A DNA stretch of 64,000 nucleotides. Origin: Lumnitzera littorea. Taxonomy: Eukaryota > Streptophyta > Magnoliopsida > Myrtales > Combretaceae. Under the pieces are notes generated by a model. It ran no database searches and was not told the origin of the DNA. It saw only the letters and a program-made list of their open reading frames with translations. The stretch lies in the NCBI GenBank assembly GCA_024138015.1, contig JAMXBB010000010.1, positions 14,211,323-14,275,322 on the forward strand. The letters run 5' to 3'. The first letter of the stretch is position 1; every line of letters starts with the position of its first letter. The position numbers and the translations under genes are program-made. Positions 1-12,629 of the stretch are shown piece after piece.

Positions 1-904
1 TCTATGTGTTTTTGAGTTTTTCTCTGTTTGATTGAAAATTGAAGTGATCTTGTGTAGAGCTTAACATTTGAATACGTTTTAGGATAACAACAAGTGCTTA
101 AAAGTGATCCTACATTGTTCTTTTTTCTCTTGGTGCCATAAGAAGCTAGAAGCCTAGTTAGATCTCTAAGTATACCTTGGAGATCTTGAATTAATTTTGA
201 TAAGATATTGGAAGTGAAGAAGAAGTAGAAGAGAGAAAGAGAGTGTGTGACAATGGAGTGAGAACGTGTTTGATCTTGCATTAATTCGATGCGATAATTT
301 GTACTTTTTGAAGAGTACTTAGATTTAGTTGAGATGTAGAGAGATTTGGCAAGAGTTTATGAGATTTAGGTGATCCATATAGGCATCTCACATGGGACTT
401 AAGTGGGAGGATGGACATGGTGATGGGTTTGAGCTTTTAAGCTTGATTCCTTCTAAATGGGTTTAACTTAGGTGTTGTGTTCCCTTAAAACATTTCACCA
501 ATACATAGGTCATCTCATGGACTTAGCCATTTCCAATCTCTTTTTGACATCTCTTTGATTCCAATTAGTGGACTATATAATTCTTTTAGCTCATCTCAAG
601 CATTTTGTTAAGTTCAGAGCTTAAATCCCGAGTTTCCGACTATAACAATCAATCTAAACTAATTGAATCATGTTTATCATTAGATAAAATTTCTTGTCAC
701 TTTAAATTTTGAAAATTGTTTTCATGAATTCACTTGATCTAATTTTTGTGACCTCCTTATAACAAAATTAAAGTTGTTTCCCACAAGCCCTAAATTTAAT
801 AATTTGGGAAAAATAAGCTATTACATTCTCTTTGCCTTTTTTCATTTTCAATAATGAGATAATATATTGGTAATATTAATTTGTAAGAGGACACCTAAAC
901 TAAT
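1..904. other. AT-rich intergenic stretch, no gene seen
   Basis: No frame in this stretch shows a recognisable protein, and I see no clear terminal repeat or tRNA-like signal. It may be the edge of a repeat that starts outside the window. Confidence 0.5.
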
Positions 905-1830
905 AGACTAATGGTATGTTCACTTTGAGGGAATGGTAATTTTATTCCCCTTTAATTCCTTACACCACCTTCATTACTTTGTTTACTTAATTGAGTTGCG
1001 ATTCCATAGAATCACAATTCAATGAAACCAATGAATTAGGATTTGGTGCAAATTTTACTCCTAGTACCCTTTACATTTCTAAACATAACATCATCCAACA
1101 GCTAGGACACTAATCACCGTCCCCCACCACACCATACACTCGCCACTGTACACCACCACTACTACACTACTCACCAACACATGTACCTTCACTATTATAC
1201 ACCACTCACTCACCACTATCACGCAATACAACAACATTCGCATCTTCGCCATTATACACTATTGCATACGCACCTTCTCCATTGTATACTTGCTATTGTC
1301 ACCTTCGCCACTAATTTCCAATAAATAAGAGGGACAAGAACAGAGCATAAGTACGACATTGAACATTAACTACAAATGGGCTTACATATGAATGAGTATG
1401 AAGGAAGGATTTTGAGTGTTAGCCAGAAGAATGGACAGACCAACTTTTGATGAGGTGTATATGAAGGAGGAAGAGGAAGCTAAGGAGAGATTTAAGATCG
1501 AGGGGAGAGATCTAAGACTAAGATTGGAGAGATGAGAGATTAGGGAGAGAGGATGAGAGGACAGAATAGAGGCATCTGAGATTGAGAGGAGAAAAAAAAT
1601 CCAGAGAAATCTATAGATTAAGGAGAGAGAAAGTGAAAGAGAGAAGCAAAAAAGAGACGATAAAATTGTCTTTTTAAATTGTATTATGAGTTAGTATTTG
1701 TTGTTCTTTTTATTTAACTAGACGATGTAATGAATATTCTACCCTTATTCCATTACATGAGAATTCTAACTACATTCCTCATCTATTCCATTTAGTGAAG
1801 TAAATGGGCAATATTCACTCCGACAAGAAA
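905..1830. repeat. CAC-core repeat element (MITE-like), copy A
   Basis: The left end (about 911-1060) contains GGAATGGTAATTTTATTCCC and, further in, AATCACAATTCAATG and GAATTAGG. The middle (1110-1300) is a run of degenerate CAC/CCA trinucleotides, followed by a purine-rich block (1430-1640). The right end (about 1700-1830) carries TTATTCCATTACATGAGAAT and a loosely inverted version of the left edge. The same order of parts occurs at 46750-47575, which makes this a dispersed family rather than chance. No coding capacity is visible. The class is unresolved; a non-autonomous DNA element is my inference, and the boundaries are approximate. Confidence 0.5.
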
Positions 1831-2743
1831 ACAAAAGAAAAGAAATCTGCAACCATGACCCAAAGTAACTCGAAACCAGTTCAAAAGCATCGAACCATAA
1901 ACTAATCTCACTCTACTAAGATGAGCATTAAAACTTGTGAGATGTTTAAACCTATCATACCTTAAATGCTAGATAAAGTCTGGTTACTAGGCATTATAAG
2001 GTAAGTTCCTATCCTAATATCTTGAAACCTGTAATCATAAGATGGGTATAAGTATGACCTTTTATCTGCCATAGAATTTGTTTGAAAATGTAGTGTATAG
2101 ATTACATGTTCACAGATCTAGGATGTCCAATAATTTCTCAATATATGTGAAGTACTATGAAATCAATCTATAAATGTCACTAAAAAATATTATTTAATTT
2201 AATAAATATAATGAAAACTCAACCAAGTAGACTTAACTCATCATCTAATATTTTAGAATCATACTCAAGCATATTGTTAAATATATTTCAAATCTTCAAT
2301 TTAAATTAGTATTATGGTTTATATATATTGTATTTTGTTATTATTTTAAGTTTTTATCAAAATTTGTTATATTTATTATAACCTATCTTCAAAAGTGATG
2401 TGTAGTTACAAATAGATTTTGTTGATCTTAGACATAGATAATTGATAATATTTTTAACTCAAGCATTAAAAAAGAAAAACTCATGAGTGTAGATACTTAA
2501 TTTTTGCTTCTCGTAGTTTTAAGGCTTTTTTTAAGGTTGTAATTAAAAAATAATAATAAAAAATAAAAATAATAAAAAATTAAAAAATGATGAAAATACA
2601 AAAAAAATGAAAAAAGAAAAAATTTATAAAAGATTTTTAAAATTTTTAGAAAATATTTTAAGGTCAATCATTTTAGCTTTTGTTTGATTCAAATAATTAT
2701 TTTAGAGAGTCACGTAATTTAAATATAATTTAATTGTACTAAA
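1831..2743. other. AT-rich intergenic stretch, no gene seen
   Basis: This is very AT-rich, including A-rich tracts at 2540-2640. I see no coding frame, RNA gene or clear repeat boundary. Confidence 0.5.
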
Positions 2744-2868
2744 CATTAAGGCATAAGCCAACTGCTTAACGGATAAATATTGGAATATAAATATTGGATT
2801 AACTTGAGATCATGGGTTTGAATCTCGCTAGCACAAATGTACTTTTTATTTATTTATTTATTTTTTTG
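2744..2868 (+). repeat. tRNA-derived SINE-like unit
   Basis: The sequence TAAGCCAACTGCTTAACGG near 2754 resembles a pol III A box, and GGGTTTGAATCTC near 2816 resembles a B box (consensus GGTTCGANTCC). A tail of TTTA repeats and T-runs follows (about 2842-2868). Box order and spacing fit a tRNA-derived SINE, although the A-B distance is longer than in a tRNA. No target-site duplication was found, so a tRNA-like piece of another repeat remains possible. Confidence 0.35.
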
Positions 2869-3059
2869 TTTAATTCATTTTGCGAAAATCAGTTGAACGT
2901 ACAGGAGTCAAATCTAGTTTTTAAATCTAATCAAATTTTTTAATCTAATATGATAAAGATATAAAAAATTCAAATCAGATTTAATCTTTATTAAATCAGA
3001 TTTGAATCGATATAAAAAATTTAAATCTAATTTAATATCGATACAATTTATTTCAAGTT

Positions 3060-4225
3060 TTATAAATAGGGATTGCGTAATAGACACAAATCCACACTTT
3101 AACCAAGTCTATCCATCCTTCATTCAACCCCATGGCTTGCAACAAACACTAACAACCAATTCCTTCACCAACACGAACAATGGCGGGCGATAGCGAGTCA
3201 ACTTCACAGCCAACATACAACAGCAACAACCGATAGTAAGCAGCCAATTTACGTCCACACTGATCGACGCCAGTCATCCGCACGTCTACAGCAAGCCCGA
3301 ACCGACAAGCACCTCAATCCACATCCAAGCCACGTAACAGCAATGCACCCTTCCACTGTTACTTCACCGAGCAGCATACAATAGTAGTGGCACACGATCC
3401 CAATCCAACCCCATGCACACTGCTCCATCCAGCTTCACCACACACACGAACACGGTGGCACATCTAGCAACAATGGATGCCACTCTCGCCCAACTGACAG
3501 CCTATAACCCCGTCACACGCCACAGCTTCTTCGCCAGTTCTTCCTCTCTCACGCACATCTGTAGTAGCCCCTCACCCACAATCACTCGTGACTGCAGCAA
3601 GCAATAGTAGACACGTCCACTGTCCTACACACACAAGCATGACACAATCGACAGCCTAATCCCTACACATACAAGCCAAGCACAGATGATAAACACTCTC
3701 CCGCAAACAGCCTCGATCTTCTCTTAACTCGTATCTAGCAGCGTCATAAACGCAACATAGCACAGACCGCAACTTGACCAACATGGACAGCTACGGCAGC
3801 CGTTGTTTTCTCTATCCACAATTAGCACCGTACACATACTCCGATCAGCGACCTCACATCTGTGCTTCTCTGCTGAACGGCAACTTCAATTACGACTCAC
3901 TGCAGCGCAGTCAGTAGCCAATGTCCCATACTCTGGCACAACAATTAGCTTTTGCTCGCCATAATCACCAACGCCAACATCGCCTGTCCTTCATCCAGTA
4001 GAACACACATCAACCCACAAGCTAATACGTTCAAGCTTTGTGGACTCACATAAACGTCCAAGCTTCACCAACAGCTACGAGCGACAGACGTCCATGACCA
4101 AAGCCCTCCACTACACACGCGTTCAAATCCGCATGCCCGCACTGCTCCAATCAGCACTCCATCCACGTGCGAGTAGTGATTCAACACACTGACGAGCACT
4201 GCTGATTGCAGCCAAACAACAAGTC
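3060..4225. other. C-rich, G-poor compositional block of unknown origin
   Basis: This is an abrupt change from the flanking AT-rich DNA. The + strand is rich in CA, CC and AC and poor in G. A TATA-like TTTATAAATAGGG (about 3059-3071) stands at the left edge, and T-runs (4228-4240) mark the right edge. Short frames occur (for example 3002-3193 and 3413-3607), but their translations are biased by composition and match nothing I know. The layout would fit the transcribed part of an LTR or another retroelement segment, but no partner repeat is in the window. Confidence 0.4.
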
Positions 4226-7200
4226 AGGTTTTTTTTTTTTTCAATTTTTTTTATATATTATTATTATTATTATATTATTAGTTATCATTTATTAGTTAAC
4301 ATAATATATAATATATGAATATGTTAGTTTAGGAGATTTTTAGTATTAGTTTTTAAATATCAAGTGTATTTTATGGAATTATCTTATTTAGATAGATAAT
4401 TGTATATATTAGCTTAGGGATTTTTTTTAAATTAGGTTTTTTAGGGTTTCCTTGTATAGAAAATTATTTTTTTTTATTAGCTTAGGTATTTTTTAGCATC
4501 GTGCTTTTAAGATTTCTTCACTTAGAAAATTCATTTTTGAAATAAAAATCAATAATAATAAAAAAAACCTTTAAAAAAAAGACTTTTAGAGAGTTTTTAT
4601 AAAATAAAAGAGTTTGAGAATTAGGAACCTTTCGTTTTTATTTGAATGAATTGAATCGATAACAATGTAAACTCAGTCGGTTTTCAAAAATTAAAATAAA
4701 CCAACATATTAAAGTTTTTGGAAAGTATTACAATTGTCTGATCCCGACTAGTAGATACATAGGTACTTTTGGAGTGACGATAAAATCTATAGAAACTTAG
4801 GGATTTTTTTTTTAGTTTTTTTAAATTTTTTTTCTTAAAAATATTAAAAAGGGATAATTTGAAGAATAATTCTAATTTCAGAAAATAAATAGTGGTATCC
4901 ATTAAGGTTTAATAGGTGAGTTCCTGAATTTAGGACAAGACACTTTGATTTTTCATTCAAATTAAAATCAAAGACCAGTAGCTAAATCGTAGTCAATCCA
5001 CCCAATTAATCATGATTTTTTTTTCCCGACTTCGATCGAGTAGCAACTCCAAAAGTTTTTTTTAAAAGAATCGGAATTTTTTAATTTCTTTAGTCGATGA
5101 TTAATACTAAATAGGTTAAGATTTAGTATTAATCAAAAAATGAAAAATCAAATTGAAAACAAAAAACCAAAGATTCAAGCTCAACAATGGGGTTAACAAG
5201 ATAACTTTTTCCTTCCCAATAAAAATAAATTTCATTTGATAAGAAAATGATATATCAAATCATTTGATACAATAGAACCCATAGGTATGAAATCCTAATT
5301 GGATAAACTGGCACATCTCTGTAAAAGTCAATCTATCACAACTAAGTGCATAAGAAAAAATCTCATATAAGGGATGTCAATAAAAAGAAAAGAAAAAATG
5401 ACAAACACATGAAATAAAAACACTTATTATAGAAACTACTAATAAAACAATATCTTGATTATCACAATCTCTTTCAATTCACAAAATCTACTAAAGTAGA
5501 CTTATGGTAATAGATATGTAGTATGATGTATTGGTTGTGGGATCTATAGATATTAAGGAGGTTTGTGTATGTGTGAGAGAAAGAGAGAGAGAGAGAAAGA
5601 AGGTAAATTCAAAATAACAGAGGCATTATCTTTACCTGATACCTTAAAGCTAGTTAAAAAAATATGAAAAACTAATAATAAATTTGTCAAACATGCATCT
5701 TAAAATAAAAATGTAAAAATAAACTAGCAAAATCCTAATTTCAAAGGGTACTCAACCCACTTATTTTACTAAAAACTTTATATGGTACTACTTAACAGGG
5801 TTTTATCCTATAGGGTTTTGAGAAACAGCTAAAAACCCATTAAGGTTTTGGGTTAAGTTTTAGGATTTGTAAAAAACCTTTTAGAAAACTTGTTATCGAA
5901 TAAAAACAATAAATTAATAATATCATATTAAATAGAATATCAATTAGAGGAATAATGTAAATAAAAGATTTTCACCTTTATATATGTACATATGTATGTG
6001 GGTATGTATGTGTTTTAAAAAAATTAAGGTACCATAAGTAAATTCCTAACAAATTAACCTAGCTCTTCATCAATTGTACTCCATATCTATCATCTACCTC
6101 TCTTCTATCCTCTCCCATCTAAACTCTAATCTCTAAGTCTCCATCTTCTCTAATCCTCCCTGGTTCAATCTACCTCATATCTCTTTCTTAAATCTACTCT
6201 CTCAATCTTCACTTCTTTTAATTCTCACATTTCACAAATCATGATCATAGCATCAACATCTAATATCTACGAAGTGACTTTGATTTAGCATTTATGATTG
6301 TGTTACATCTAGATCTGCATTTAGTACCAGTAGACGAGTAATTACCTCACATAGACTCAATCCAAATACAATAGAGTTATTGATGTGTACTCAAAGTTGG
6401 TTATCAAATGAATAAGGAGGTAAGGGTCTTTATTACATAATATTGATATCGACTTTCTTTGTTCATGGAAATAGTGTCTATTTACCTATTTTTTAATGCA
6501 TTTTATGGAATTTTATCCTTTTTTTTTTTAGGTATGGAGAGATTTAAATTTGGGGCAGGAGGTGAGATGTAAAGTCTAAAAATATAAAGGTTAAAAAGAG
6601 TTAGAAAAATTATGTGATAGGAAACTTTATTTTATTCTATAAATTTTCAATTGTTATTGTCATGTATGTTACTATTGCTGGTATTCTTTGACGGTTTATG
6701 TCTTCTAGTATGTTACATAATTTTACGTTATTATCATGTATGTTGTTATACTATTAATTTCGAGTAGGAATTACTTTATTATTCAATATACATGCCTAGT
6801 TTCACTAAAACAATAACACAAATTTGATAATTTGTTTAAGTCAAAAAAATCCATGAACTTAAAAAATAAAAAATAACAATAAATAGATTCTCAAGTCAAA
6901 AAACGGATACCCTATTAAGATACTAGAATAGGATGTGAGAATATGATTAAAAACCCATTAGGGTTTCGAAACTGGTCTAATAAGCCCATTAAGGTAGTAG
7001 GACGAGATGTAGGATTCTATGACCGTCCTAGACCTGCTTTGTTATCATCCTTAATCAAAGTGTGTACATCCGAATCAACTTCGGCACCCCATAGCTCTTT
7101 GTTTTTGCCTTTTGCAGACTACCTAGGGAGATCAAGTAGTAGCACCTACGAAGTTGATGCAGCGGGGATTTTAATTGTCTGATGATGAATTGGATAGTCA

Positions 7201-7770
7201 TGACGATGGAACCATAGAGTAACTCCCATATGACGAACCATAAGGATCTTGGTCAGTTTCAATAATACAAAACTAAAAATTAAGAGTTTAATGAATAAGT
7301 TTTTATAAAGGATTTATATTGGCAAATCTTCTTTTTACTTATCAAAAGTTGTTTTCAGATACGTTTTTGAAAGATTAAGGGATTATTGTAAGTATTTTTT
7401 ATGTTTTATCTTGAAAAGAATTTAAGTTCTTGAAGAAAGCAAGTCGAAATGATCAGGGAATTATAAAATAATATAAACTTGATTTCGGTAAAAAATGATT
7501 CCGAAGCATTTCAAGAAAGTCTGGAACTTTTGAAGCTAATCTTGAAGCTTTACACAAAAAGCATGGAATAATCCAGAGCTTTTACACGAATTATCGTTAA
7601 TTATTTTGGGGTCCATTGTTTACTTTTATCACCTCGGTCATAAGATTTCACATCTCTCCTAACAAGTTCCATGTCATCTTTCTTTTCATCCACGTCCGTT
7701 TCTCTAATCCCTGGTGTAGGTAAGACAGCTAGTGATCTGACCCATCTCCTATGGCATTGCCTCTCAACCT
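4226..7770. other. AT-rich intergenic stretch with simple repeats
   Basis: No gene is supported. A (GA)n tract lies at about 5574-5602. A pyrimidine-rich block at 6063-6240 resembles, in reverse, the purine-rich part of the repeat at 905-1830. The phrase AAACCCATTAAGG or close variants recurs near 5835 and 6950-6990. The 79-residue frame at 6943-7182 has no recognisable domain. Confidence 0.45.
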
Positions 7771-7779
7771 TTTTTTCTT

Positions 7780-8060
7780 TTTTCGGGTGCCAGAAACGAG
7801 AACTTTAATTATACTAAAGAAGCGATTACAAATTAACATCAGGCAATCTTTAGCCGCAGTCATGAAACATCAAGAAAGTAAAGGAGACGGGGGATTACAA
7901 TAATCCCTAAAAATGTTGCACATCTCCTTCTTAGCCTGGAAAGCAGCACAGTTGCACATGCATTGAGTTCTACTACACTAACAGTCTTGTGTTGCAATCT
8001 TTTAAGCAATCTAACAATTATCTGCTCATTAAGCTTTAATACCAACTCATGATGAGCAGT
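7780..8060 (-). repeat. Retroposon 3' end with poly(A)-like tail
   Basis: Read on the - strand, a broken coding-like stretch ends in an A-rich tail, seen as a T/C-run at about 7770-7785 on the + strand. Fragments such as KEMCNIFRDY and FHDCG followed by LPDVN are reminiscent of the C-terminal end of plant LINE open reading frames. The frame is interrupted, and I find no flanking duplication. A processed pseudogene 3' end is an alternative. Confidence 0.3.
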
Positions 8061-9555
8061 AATATCAAAATTAGATCCTGTATTGGGGTTCGCTATTGAT
8101 AATCAATCACATGTGATGCATATGATGTTGATATTAGAGAAATCTTGATTTAATGACACATGGAGGAATGATATTAAAGAGAAGCGTGGAAGGAGGAACA
8201 AGTAAGCTTGATGTCTCATGATACGCCCATATGATAATAGATTAAATTCAATCTTCATGAGAGTTCTTGATTCATTCTTCATGATTTTGGTGTTTGATCT
8301 TCAGCAAAGCCATTCCACCAGAGTAACTTTGTTTCTATGAAGCTTATCAATGCTTCGAATGTTACAAATGAGGAGGAAAAAGCTCCTATATATTAGATGT
8401 TGGCTCCTGATCTTAACTGTTAGATCAAGTTAAGATGAACGGATCAAATGAGTTATTAATTGGAGTCGTTGAATCAACTCTTAGTGATCGATGGTCCAAA
8501 TTTAGGCTTTTAACTCTTATATAATAAATGGACCTTAGGGAGCCAAGTTAAGCTCAGTTGCTTATAAAATGAGCTCATCTCCTTTTAAATAAACCCCAAG
8601 CTTATTTAAGCCTTTTAAGGGCATATAAAGGCCAAACAAGGCTCAAAAGAACTTAAAAGAACCTTTTTTGAGTCTACTTTCCATTGAGAAGACAATCGAG
8701 TAAAACTGAGAGTGGAAAAATCAATCCAACAATTTGTGTTCCAAGCCTTTTAAGCTAGATCTTCTTAAGACATACTAAATTGAGCATGGTTTATTAGGCC
8801 CTATTACTAGCCCATTAAACTTGTCTATGATATTGAATTAGATTAAAAGTCCAATTACCAAAATAGACCTCTACAAATTCTCTATGATTTTCAGAGTTCA
8901 TTATAAGGAAAAGAGATGCTTTTATGGTCTTTTGCGTTTTGAGAACAAATTAACTAAATGAATATGGATGAAATCAACAATTAGATATAATGTTCCAATT
9001 GTGAAATTAAAATAAGTTGAGAGATTGATAAATACGAGGTTGTTTGCTATAATCTATTACTAGATTGATAAGAATAAAGAATAGGAGTAAAAATTCATTA
9101 TCTTATATTAAAAGATAATAAAGGTCTAAATTATGAAAGTGAATTACAACCACGTCATATAGGCTTATAGAATAAAAAGGATATAAATAATTTTAAAAAA
9201 TACATGAAAATACCAAACACCTAAAATAACTAAAGTACGGGAAAAAAACTAAATAGCAAAACATAAAATAAAATAAACATAGAAAAAAATAAAGGAAGGT
9301 TGCAAGCCACATATGGTTCTAATGAATCGACTGACCACAACCTTTCTTTTACGCTCCTTATTCGTCTTGTTTTGGTTAGTTGCTTCAGGTCAATCCTCTT
9401 TAAGCCTTTGCGCATAATCGATTTTGATGTGCACTAACACTGACTAACAGCTTATGATGAAAAAAAGACTATAACCCTATAACTTAATAAGATGCATATG
9501 CAACTTATTAATTTTAGCCTTTGTTTCATTTGATTCAGATAATAACGATCAATAT
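8061..9555. other. AT-rich intergenic stretch, no gene seen
   Basis: Short frames (for example 9230-9415, - strand) show no domain. No terminal repeats or RNA genes were recognised. Confidence 0.45.
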
Positions 9556-10215
9556 GTTTTACATAATAGAGTAGACATAGGAATGAAAAGTCTATTTATT
9601 AGGAAATGAACTTTTATTGTATAGAGTAACTATTTCATTATTCACTTCATATTGATACAAGAAATAATAAGTTAATAATACATTAAAAGTACCAATATGT
9701 CCTTTTCTCAATAAAAAAATGTAACTATCAATTCTACTATGTCGCCACTACCGTCGCCACTACCGAAACCACTACTAACACTGAACCATAGGAACACTAT
9801 CGCTTTGGTAATGGTGGTTACAAGGTGGTGTAGTACTAGTGATAATTTAATGGATATGGTAGAGTTAATGTGAGGTAAAAGTGATGGTGGTGTTGGTGCT
9901 ATGGCGATATCTTGGTATAAATAGTGGCAATAGCGCAAGATGGTACCATAAAGGTAGTTACGATGATGGTGACAGTATGACAATGATGAGGGTTCAAATG
10001 GTGATGATGGTAGTGTAGGTACAATAACAAGGATGTTATTAAAGCAAGGATAATGGGCAATCTTATGTTGTAGTTGTGATGGTAATAGTGGTGGTGTAGC
10101 AATGTTAATATTAGTAATGATAGTTATGCATTCATGGTGGCTATGTTATGGTGGTGCATGGTGGTAGTGGTGTATGGGTAAAGGTAATTATGGTGGTATA
10201 ACAAGGATTGTAGTG
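9556..10215. repeat. GTG-core repeat element, copy B
   Basis: After an AT-rich arm (9560-9720), the sequence from about 9735 to 10215 is dominated by degenerate GTG/GGT/ATG trinucleotides. This gives spurious His/Tyr-rich frames on the - strand (9708-9983, 9899-10102). The composition is the reverse complement of the CAC cores at 1110-1300 and 46960-47040. It is likely a member of the same dispersed type, opposite in orientation. Exact ends are not resolved. Confidence 0.4.
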
Positions 10216-12029
10216 GTGAGACGAACTAACGTGCCTAAATCCTAAGATGAATTATGAGCATATTCTCAATATTGCACAACCTAATAAAAATTAGATTGTA
10301 ATATCTTTCAACCAAAGTATGGCAACATAGAATAAGGGTCACGAGGAAATTATAATTTTGAGAGCTTCAAATATTGAATCTATGGAAGCAACCACTATAT
10401 CATAAGGGCATTAGTAAATATCACAAAACAAATAACAGAAATAATATTACTTAGGTTTTTATTAAGGTAAGAAGGTAACTCTATCGTGCAGAGTACCCAC
10501 TTAAACCCTGCTAGTTTTTGGTGGGTAATGAGGGAGGCTGATTACGGTTAGTGATTTCTCGAAACTTACTCTTATAGGGTAAGGTACAAGCATAAAGTCA
10601 TGTACCTATATCCATCTCAAAATCTATACTCTTAAGTATACAAGTTATAGATTTTAAGGTATGCCAGACCCACCCTATAACAACAATTGAACAATATTAA
10701 TAAATAAAAAATAATATTATTACATTTTTTTTAGTTTAAAAGAAAATAATAACAAAAGTTTAACTCATAATAAAACACCATAATTACATACTGCTTATAT
10801 TTACTATCTAATCCCTCTCTCATCTTCTTCTTCTTCTTTGAAGTAAAATCTTTCTCTTCTTTTACTATCTTATTTATTTTGCATCCTTCTTCCTTTTTAC
10901 TAACTCTCCTCTAGTAAGAGCTTAAAACCATTATACTTCTTAGCTTATCTGCACCACTAAAAAAGGTATGTTCTTTAACTTCTTGTATATGTGGATCATG
11001 GAATCATTTATTTGCGCTATAAAATCTCATTCCTTTCAAATTCTTATTAGCTGCTTAAGTGGTAGTGAAGCTACTGGTTTGATATTGATTATATGTTTAT
11101 GACAATATTTCGATAAAAAATTTTAAAAAAAATACCAAGTCCTATAAGATACACTTATAGAATCCACAAGGTATAGGGTGGTTCTAGGTATAAAATTTTG
11201 AAAATTGGTTCCTACAAAATAGAATACGAGTAGAGTCTTATACTACTCACCTCTAGTTTCTATGGTTTTATGGAACTAGAAATAAAAGGATATGAACTTT
11301 CTTAATATTGGATTTGATGCACCAATACTAGAAACGAACTGGACTGATTAATTTCTAAAATTGATATCACACACAATTCTAGAAAATAATCAGGTGGTGT
11401 CCAACGCAATCTATAAAATAGACAGGTAAGAACAAGACGGTTGATAATAACTTAATGTATCAGTTCAATATGACTTCTTGTTGCAGTATATAGCGAGCCT
11501 ATTTATATGCATAAGGAGAAGTTAATCTATTATCTATAAAAATACATTAAAAGAAAATTTATAAAAATATGATAGCATCTAAGGAGATAACATAAAAAGG
11601 GAATATTCTTAATAGCCTAATTATCTTGGAAATCAGTATGAATCACAATATATCTAAATTCCCTGAATTCGTAAAATAGACAATTAAGACTCGACTAAAA
11701 TAACAATATTCTCTATGGGAAGCTTAACCCAGATCAGAAGCACCTTAGCAATTAGGACTAAAGGATTAGCAAATATTTGGATCAGAACCTCGACTTGTCG
11801 GCAGCTTCCTTACTTTGGCCTAAGTTTTAGGATTCGATTCCCATCCTAACATAAGAGTAATGGTGGTGTAGATAGTAGTAGTTGTGGCGGTGATATAGTG
11901 GTATTATTGCAAGGGTAACGGGAGCAAGGGCATGTAATATTGATGTTTTATGTGACTAATCGTTCTAGGGAGAGTAAAACTATTATATAACTGTAAAACA
12001 CGTGTTTCTTTTTATATAACATCATATTA
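10216..12029. other. AT-rich intergenic stretch, no gene seen
   Basis: A small GTGG-type patch at 11860-11945 recalls the neighbouring trinucleotide-core repeats. A motif GGATTCGATTCCC near 11830 resembles a pol III B box, but no convincing A box lies upstream. Nothing else is supported. Confidence 0.4.
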
Positions 12030-12262
12030 ACGTAACTTTACGATAAATCATAGTCAATTTCAGTAAATAATGATAAATCATATCCTATTTCAATAGATCG
12101 TACCATAAATAATAAAATGGAAGTTATCAATAACTTTACTTTTACCGTATTTCAATAAATCATGTCCATCAAAGATAAAATCAAAAATGTTAATAGTTTC
12201 CATATTACTATTTATAACATAATTTACTGAAATTGAGTATGATTTATCATTGTATTACTATA
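12030..12262. repeat. Foldback (MITE-like) inverted repeat
   Basis: The left arm at about 12038-12075 (TTACGATAAATCATAG, then CAATTTCAGTAAAT) is repeated inverted at 12218-12254 (ATTTACTGAAATTG, then GTATGATTTATC). Weaker inverted similarity continues inward through TAAATAATAAAATGG near 12110 and its counterpart near 12205. No coding sequence lies inside. This is typical of a small non-autonomous DNA element; ends and target duplication were not determined. Confidence 0.55.
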
Positions 12263-12629
12263 ATGTAGTATTATTTAGAATTTCCCATTAAATAGCAAAA
12301 GATATACATCTAATGCGATGTATCGAAAGGTTAAAACTTATGTTTTTTATCTTTTTTTCATATTCCATTATCCCTACAGCCGATAGTGGAGCAGGGTACA
12401 ATTTTATTTAATGTGGACAAAACTTGCTATGAACCACAAACTTATTTCATAATTTGATTAAAAAAAGAGAACAAAAGAAGATAGATGGTGAATTTAAAGG
12501 GTAAAAATTTTCAGTTCAGTTTGCCTAATGTTTTAAACTAAATCGAGCCACAAATAAAGATCACCAACATTTTGTCATAAGTTTAAAGTGATCTCAGATT
12601 AAATAGAAAATTTTCATCCTATTTGGATC

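Noticed and set aside
3413..3607. Ser/Thr-rich frame in the C-rich block
   Set aside because: The residue bias follows directly from the CA/CC-rich composition, and there is no recognisable motif.
6943..7182. 79-residue frame with an ordinary-looking sequence
   Set aside because: No family match, no supporting exon context, and the surrounding DNA carries repeated phrases. I could not support it as a gene.
9708..10102. His/Tyr-rich frames, - strand
   Set aside because: They come from GTG/ATG trinucleotide repeats on the + strand and are not proteins.
11800..11850. B-box-like GGATTCGATTCCC suggesting a tRNA
   Set aside because: No cloverleaf or A box could be found at the right distance. 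It is not a tRNA gene and not enough for a SINE call.
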